NCBI GenBank assembly: GCA_016647705.1 | Contig: CM028335.1 | Location: 34,548,212 to 34,612,211 of the forward strand | Direction of reading: 5' to 3' | Length of the DNA: 64,000 bases | From: Eucommia ulmoides | Lineage: Eukaryota; Streptophyta; Magnoliopsida; Garryales; Eucommiaceae | In this document: piece after piece, positions 58,533-64,000 of the stretch | Layout: the number at the start of each line of letters is the position of its first letter | Position numbering within the stretch: the first letter of the stretch is position 1 | Made by a program: the position numbers and the translations under genes | The notes under the pieces: generated by a model | What the model saw: only the letters and a program-made list of their open reading frames with translations | Databases searched by the model: none | What the model was told of the DNA's origin: nothing

Positions 58533-60238
58533 TGATAGGTGTGAAAAACCTATCTATTTCCAATCCGAATTTGTTAGTTTTTTAATATGTTTATAGTTAT
58601 TTTTATTATGTTTTAATTAGTTTTCATATTTTTTGTATAACTCAAGTGTGTGGGTCAAAAAGATAGGAAACTGGAGCTAAAACGATGAGATTGAACCAAA
58701 GCGGTTCGAAGTTACGGTGGATAAATAAGCTTGGAGGCTAAAAGATGAAACAGACCCACCGCTTAGGCGTCCAAACCACTGCCTAAGTGGTGAAAATGCA
58801 GAGAAGAGCAAAATGTTACTGACGGATGATCACCTAAGCAAAAATTCTACCGCTTAGGCGGAAATCCAGCAGAGGACGAAGAAGGGCTACTGACAGCCGC
58901 TCGCCTAGGCGGAATTTCAACAGAATGTTCTCCAGTCCACCGCCTACTTCACCGCCCAGGCGATCAGACTTAACCGACCTAACTCCGCCTAGGCATAATT
59001 TCCACTGCCTAGGCGGATTTGCCCTACACTGTCTTGAGATATTTTTAGATATTTTTAGGATATTTTTGCTATAAATATCTCCTCTCCTCCCCCTTGGATG
59101 GTATTTCTCTTTCCTCTATTGCATTTTTTAGCCCCTTGGGCTATATTTAAGCCAAGGGTTAGGAATTTTAGTGGTGGAGCTCGCATCCCGAAGTGGCGAA
59201 GACGGCGAATCGATCGTGGAGCGTTCTTAGCGGTTTATCTTCGGACGAGGCTAAGTTCTTCAATCGTTTTTCCTTATTTCTTTATCTTAGGAGCATGTGA
59301 GTATGTTTAGCTCGTTATTTCTTGTATATGCGGCTATGGCCCCGAGTTCAATATGGATTGTAGTAGGGATTAACATATAATTTATAAATACGTTGTTTGG
59401 ATGATTTCGGTATTACGTTTGTGATTGTTCTTCGTAGTTTGATTGTATTTATAGTATTGTTTGTTTATTATGCTTGATTTGATAAATGGAGAATACGCGG
59501 TTTTGACAAAACCCCAGATTCAGATTAGGGTAAACAAATGCTACGATTCTATAACCCGGTCGGGGTTTGGATCGTGGACAATCGATGATGTGGGGCTAGA
59601 CACACGTTACCTAGGGTCGTTAAGACGTTAAGGGGGACCTCTTCGTTGACTCGAAGATGCATTATATCCCTCGTCTTACACTCGGAAGAGGTGGCGAGGG
59701 AGTTTTAGAACAGAGATTGTCGATAGGGTAAATACAACGCGACGATCCAATAACCCGGGAGGGAGTTGGATTGTGTGCAATTAATGATGCTGGGCTAGAC
59801 TCACGTGACCTAGGTTCGTTAATACATTGAGGGGGACTTCTCCATTGACTCGAAAACATGTATTCTCCCGTCTTACACTCGGAAGAGGTGGCGGTGGAGT
59901 TTACGCATCAAGGTTGTCAAATAGGTCGAACAACGTAAATGCGAGTAAATTGGAATTGAACACGAATTTGTAAACATGTTAATCCCTATGAAATTCTTCA
60001 CCCTAAAACATATTAACATAATAGTGTAGTTAATTTAGGATATATTAGTATTAGGTTAATTAATTAAATAAATTTGTTTTCGCCTAGATAAAATTAGGTC
60101 ACGACAAATGCGGTATTCGATAGTAACGACAACAATCCCTGTGGATACGATAACCCGATCTTAACGATCACACTATACTAAAACTTAGACCTCTTATACT
60201 TGCGAGCGTAAGTAGCGGCGTATTTCACAGCTTTCTCA
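58533..60238 (+). repeat. LTR related to the gag-only elements, probably solo
   Basis: Starts TGATAGGTG like the LTRs of copies 1 and 2. It shares the TTTTTGTATAA...AACTC segment, TATAAATATC (59070-59079), the GGATTAACAT...TAATCCCT middle and the AAGTAGCGGCGTATTT end. U3 (58755-59015) has CCGCCTAGGCGG-type palindromes. There is no primer site after it and no second LTR in the window. The right end is uncertain (60227-60238) and I found no matching 5-bp duplication. Confidence 0.65.
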
Positions 60239-60811
60239 CTTGGGGTTTCTCACTTTTCCTCGGCTAAGATTCTTACAAAATAATGCATCACGGGTAAGCT
60301 TATCGATGTTACACCTCTGGTGTAAGAATCAGTCCAGAGTTCTGAACAAGAATCTGACAAGGTAGAAGCTAAGAGAAAGAATACGCTTGAGAGTAGAGTG
60401 AATGCATCTCAAAGCATATGACTCATTGTATTGAATGTACCTTAAACATCCTATGTTTTCATATTTATAGGTGATGGAGGAGACTCGTTTGGAAAGTCCT
60501 CCTTGATTCTTGGTGCTCCATTATGGTAATCCTATAGATTCTGGTCCCATTACCATAGAGATAGAGCTGATTGTGAAAGGAGATCGTGGAGCTATTATCT
60601 AGAGAGAGTAACAACATCTTTCTTATCTGGCGGAGGTGGCTCAAACTGCTTGAGAGTAGGAGCATCGTGGTGCTCGCACCCAATAAGGTATAACCCTGAC
60701 CAGGTATAGAGATAGGGCCTTATCAAGCTAGCCAGTTTAGAGCTGCCATGCTAGTCGCGTGTTTGGGACATGTGGCGACCTTTCAAGTCTGACCAAATTT
60801 TCCCTCGTCAA
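60239..60811 (-). promoter_or_regulatory. Possible LTR/promoter of the minus-strand Ty3 remnant
   Basis: On the minus strand the sequence starts TGTTGACGAGGG (60811) and has CTATAAATAT at 60461-60470, a good TATA box. It lies on the 5' side of the minus-strand gag pseudogene with the solo LTR between. No second copy is present for comparison. Confidence 0.35.
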
Positions 60812-61958
60812 CATCAATATAGATATCTCAAGTATATATATTTATGCAGGTAAAACTTACCATGAAATCTGTATATTAGGGCTTATTTGGTTAATGGCTT
60901 GAATGGACATAAATGGGAATAAACTATATCCTATAAGGTCCAATGAATGAGTTTATTTTTAATTTGGACTTGGAGAATGTGGTCCATGATGGTATGATTA
61001 TTGAACTAATCCATAAATATAATAAGATTTGACATGGATCCATATAAAGTTGAGCCTTTCAAAGATCATGGAAGAACCAGGTATCAATAAAGGCTATATA
61101 TTCAGATATTAGAGGGAGATGGCTTTATTGTTACTTTTAATATAATTAAAAAAAAAAACTGATTAATTTATGTGGTGATGATAGAGCACTTCCTTTTTCA
61201 GGTTTTAATTATGGATTACACCCGCTTGTTTTATTTTGCACCGATCACTACTTTTAAGGATTTGTGGACTAATTTACCCCCTCATTAATTAGCGGTTACA
61301 TTCCTTACACTACTTTTATTTTTTATAACTCCTTAGAACGTGGAAACAAATATATATGGTAACTTCTAATTAAAAAAGTTGAACATGAAACATGCGATTT
61401 TATCATGAACTTATTGTTGAAAAATTAATTTTTTACATAATAATCATCGAGATATCATCTTATTTAAAATAAGATATTAATTACTTTTTTTGAGGATATG
61501 AATCATATTTCATGTAAATGTTACATGTAACATCTTATAGTTCCTGTGACATTAAATATTGAATGTAACATTCATTTAATGATATTATTTTTTTATTAGA
61601 GTTCTAAATTGAAATGCATGTGGATGTTATATATAACATTAACATCATTATATTATATATTTCTCCTGAATGTTTAATATAACATCCAATGTAATAGAAA
61701 ATAACATTAATTAATGTTGATAATAGAGTAAATTATATGCGTATTGAATGTAACACGACTTGCAGATAAAGGTTATTTTGATGTTTAATGTAACACACGA
61801 AAACTAAAAATTCTAGAAGTATCATATTGAATATAATATTAACTGTAAAAACTAAAAATTGTGGAAGTACGATGTTGAATACATATATTAAAAAAGTTAA
61901 AAATTCTACATGAAACCCGAGCCGAAATCTGAACCAAAACATTCAAGATACTATAACT

Positions 61959-61990
<32 letters not shown>

Positions 61991-62010
61991 CGCGCGCGCG
62001 CGCGCGTGCA
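61959..62010. repeat. Alternating TA, TG and CG microsatellite
   Basis: TA units, then TG units, then CG units, about 50 bp of alternating purine and pyrimidine. This composition favours Z-DNA. The CG run is remarkable in such an AT-rich region. Confidence 0.95.
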
Positions 62011-62015
62011 TCTTA

Positions 62016-62048
62016 ATGTGTTGTCTTCATTACATGAAGACAGCACAT
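62016..62048. repeat. Short near-perfect hairpin
   Basis: ATGTGTTGTCTTCAT, loop TAC, then ATGAAGACAGCACAT: fourteen of fifteen positions pair, directly after the TA/TG/CG tract. Confidence 0.9.
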
Positions 62049-62200
62049 TTTAACATATATTATTATTTTTATTATTTATATTCCTCTTAAAATAAAGAAA
62101 ATATTAATTATATCTCAAAACTCTTAAAATTATATTTTGAATAACACAATAGTCTCAGCGGTAGTCTCATTTGGATTGGGCCTATCTCTCTACCAATAGG

Positions 62201-62973
62201 TAGGGGTGGTCATGGGCCCGGGGGGCTGCCTAGCTCGACACTTGTGAATTTTATTTACATGTGATTTTTTATTAAAGTATGATATTTTTAATTCTAAAAT
62301 ACAGGTAAATGTGGTGTTTTATGAAAACAAACAGATGATGATACTTCGAGCTCTAATGACGAAGACGACGATGATGATTATTAGTTTTTGAGGCTAATAT
62401 GTTATATTTTAGTTTTAGTGATTCTAGTAGTTTTTGAATTTAAGAGGTTAGGTAATCACGATTTAATAATCATGTGATGCTTGACTTTTTGAGTTAATTG
62501 GTGTCGGACTTCGCAGGTGTTAAGGTACAATTTTTTGGCTAATTGGTTCGGATTTGAGCATTGCCACAACCAGTGTTTGGCTCACTAATTTTGCTTTGGC
62601 TCAGTTCCCCTTTTCGTTTGGCTTGGCATTATTAGTATTAACTAGCTTGTTGAACGTTTGTTGAACTATATACTTTAATCTTGTTATTTTAGTATTTATT
62701 GTTGGAATATTAATTTGGCTCTAGTATTTATTGTTGGAATATTGGTTTGGCTCTAAATTGTAATTTTAGTATTTCTTATTGGTTTGGTGTTGTAGTTTTA
62801 GTATTTACTTTTTACATTAAGAAAACAATTATAGGGTCAGGCTTTGAGCTTAATTTTTTTTATAGGGTCGGACTTGAGTATGAAAGTAAGGCCCAACCAT
62901 AGGATCGGACTGGGCTGGGGTCTAAATTTTTTTTGTAATACCCTAGTCGAAGCCTGGCCCATGATTACTCCTA
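62201..62973. mobile_element. Nonautonomous hAT element, 773 bp
   Basis: Terminal inverted repeats: left TAGGGGTGGTCATGGGCC; the right end reversed reads TAGGAGTAATCATGGGCC. Flanking 8-mers CCAATAGG (62193-62200) and CCAACAAG (62974-62981) match at six of eight positions, fitting an old 8-bp hAT duplication. A short acidic ORF end (SSSNDEDDDDDY, stop near 62382) resembles the tail of a hAT transposase. The rest is noncoding, with a duplicated GTATTTATTGTTGGAATATT. Confidence 0.75.
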
Positions 62974-62981
62974 CCAACAAG

Positions 62982-63267
62982 TCCATAACCTTAATAATAT
63001 TTCTCACTCAGCATAACATTTCAAGTCCATTGCCATATCCTATAACTAACATTGATTAATTTCATCTAACATTTCAAGCCAACCTATTCACAACAAACAT
63101 CATAACCAGTAGACAGCCCAAGTTTTTCATGGACTGTTCTATGAGACTAAAAATAATCATTTACAGTATCCACATTAAAATTCCAATTTAATTTCATAAT
63201 CTCGTAAACTTTTCCTTAAAATGTCAACACAACTCAAACTTAAAATAACGAATTTTCTGAAATATAT
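62982..63267. other. AT-rich sequence, no gene seen
   Basis: Short spacer between the hAT element and the minisatellite; nothing recognised. Confidence 0.4.
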
Positions 63268-63527
63268 CTGAAAACACATAAATACCTCTTAAACACAAAA
63301 ATACGTCTTAACCATATAAATATATCTCGAAACACATAAATACGTCTCAATCATATAAATATGTTTCAAACCACATAAATACGTCTCAATCACATAAATA
63401 CGTGTCAACCACATAAATACATCTGGAAAGACATAAATACATCCCAACCACATAAATACGTCTCGAGATACATAAATACGTTTCAATCCATATAAATATA
63501 TCTCAAACATATAAATACGTCTCAAAA
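63268..63527. repeat. Minisatellite, about 20-bp unit
   Basis: About thirteen imperfect copies of CACATAAATACGTCTCAAC. The open frame across it on the minus strand is a by-product of the repeat. Confidence 0.9.
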
Positions 63528-64000
63528 TTTCAAAACTCACGTAACATGTATAAAAATATTACATAAAATCCCCTTACTTGAATTTATAAAATATCATTTA
63601 AGCTCAAACTAAAAACTAACGTAAAATGTATATAAAACTATTATATAAAGTCCTCCAAAATTCTCAACAATTACCCCACACTCTGACTCTACCTATCACT
63701 AGTAGTGGACCAATATCTATCCAAATATTTTATCGATGTATTATCTTTATAATACAAAAATAATTTATGGATCAAGTACTTTTTATCAAAACCCATTTTC
63801 AACAAATATTACCACATTGGGAAATATCACAATTCCACAAATATCATAGAATAACTGAATTTAAATGAATATATCAACTCACTTTTATATAATAAAATTT
63901 TATACTTCATTACTAGTCATAGGATCATTTTAACTCACGATCGAGAGTTATCGTATCAGCTACCTGCATGACTTACCTTTCTAACAGGTCTCAACACAAC
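63528..64000. other. AT-rich sequence at the right edge
   Basis: No gene is supported. The last 100 bp (ACGATCGAGAGTTATCG) may be the start of another element leaving the window. Confidence 0.35.

Larger units (their letters stand above)
60812..62200. other. AT-rich intergenic sequence with ATGTAACAT motifs
   Basis: No gene is supported. Between 61510 and 61800 the phrase TGTAACAT and its variants recur many times in both orientations. Confidence 0.45.

Noticed and set aside
58528..60243. Target duplication for the LTR at 58.5 kb
   Set aside because: GTATG on the left has no match in the possible right flanks (CAGCT, GCTTT, CTTGG), so I do not claim a bounded solo insertion.
63289..63540. 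Minus-strand ORF of 83 codons
   Set aside because: It results entirely from the 20-bp minisatellite.

Overview
The window looks like intergenic, repeat-dense DNA of a flowering plant, probably a eudicot. The evidence is AT-rich sequence, plant-type spliced exons, TTTAGGG-type telomere-like motifs, FAR1/FHY3-type MULE transposase remnants, and LTR retrotransposons primed by tRNA-Asp, tRNA-iMet and (probably) tRNA-Arg. I see no intact housekeeping gene, tRNA, rRNA or CRISPR array. Nearly everything recognisable is a transposable element, mostly broken and nested. The species cannot be named from this sequence alone.

Layout. 1-1.3 kb: seven exons of a Ulp1/SENP-like (C48) cysteine protease running in from the left edge, a type often carried by plant MULEs. 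2.8-4.9 kb: a small MITE-like element and a 181-bp tandem array. 5.8-6.6 kb: an internally deleted FAR1-like transposase fragment. 10.2-26.35 kb: what I read as one composite MULE. It has an approximately 0.9-kb palindrome built from about 109-bp repeats, a FAR1/MULE/SWIM transposase pseudogene on the plus strand, and a convergent minus-strand gene of the putative plant transposon protein family with four 47-residue repeats. A 109-bp array lies on the far right. A 5.6-kb gag-only LTR element (GCTGG target duplication) has split the minus-strand gene. 27.6-32.9 kb: a second gag-only LTR element of the same family. 33.8-37.1 kb: a Ty1/copia RT/RNase H pseudogene split by a solo LTR (ATATC duplication). 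About 37.5-45 kb: a Tat/Ogre-like Ty3 element with leader and part of gag, then an abrupt deletion into the end of its 3' LTR. 46.76-55.4 kb: a copia-type element with both LTRs (GGTGT duplication) on the minus strand. It has a gag remnant, no recognisable pol, and a second plant-transposon-protein ORF. 56.4-58.5 kb: a Ty3 gag-protease-RT pseudogene on the minus strand. 58.5-60.8 kb: LTR-like sequences. 62.2-63.0 kb: a nonautonomous hAT element. 63.3-63.5 kb: a minisatellite.

How parts relate. The two convergent genes with the same repeat array beside each 5' side resemble the plan of maize MuDR, where two genes are transcribed inward from the terminal repeats. The LTR elements act only as insertions. 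Several carry clusters of short palindromic motifs just upstream of their TATA boxes, a theme shared by LTR families that otherwise look unrelated. No pol-type or transposase ORF here looks functional: key catalytic residues are replaced or stopped, and frames are broken.
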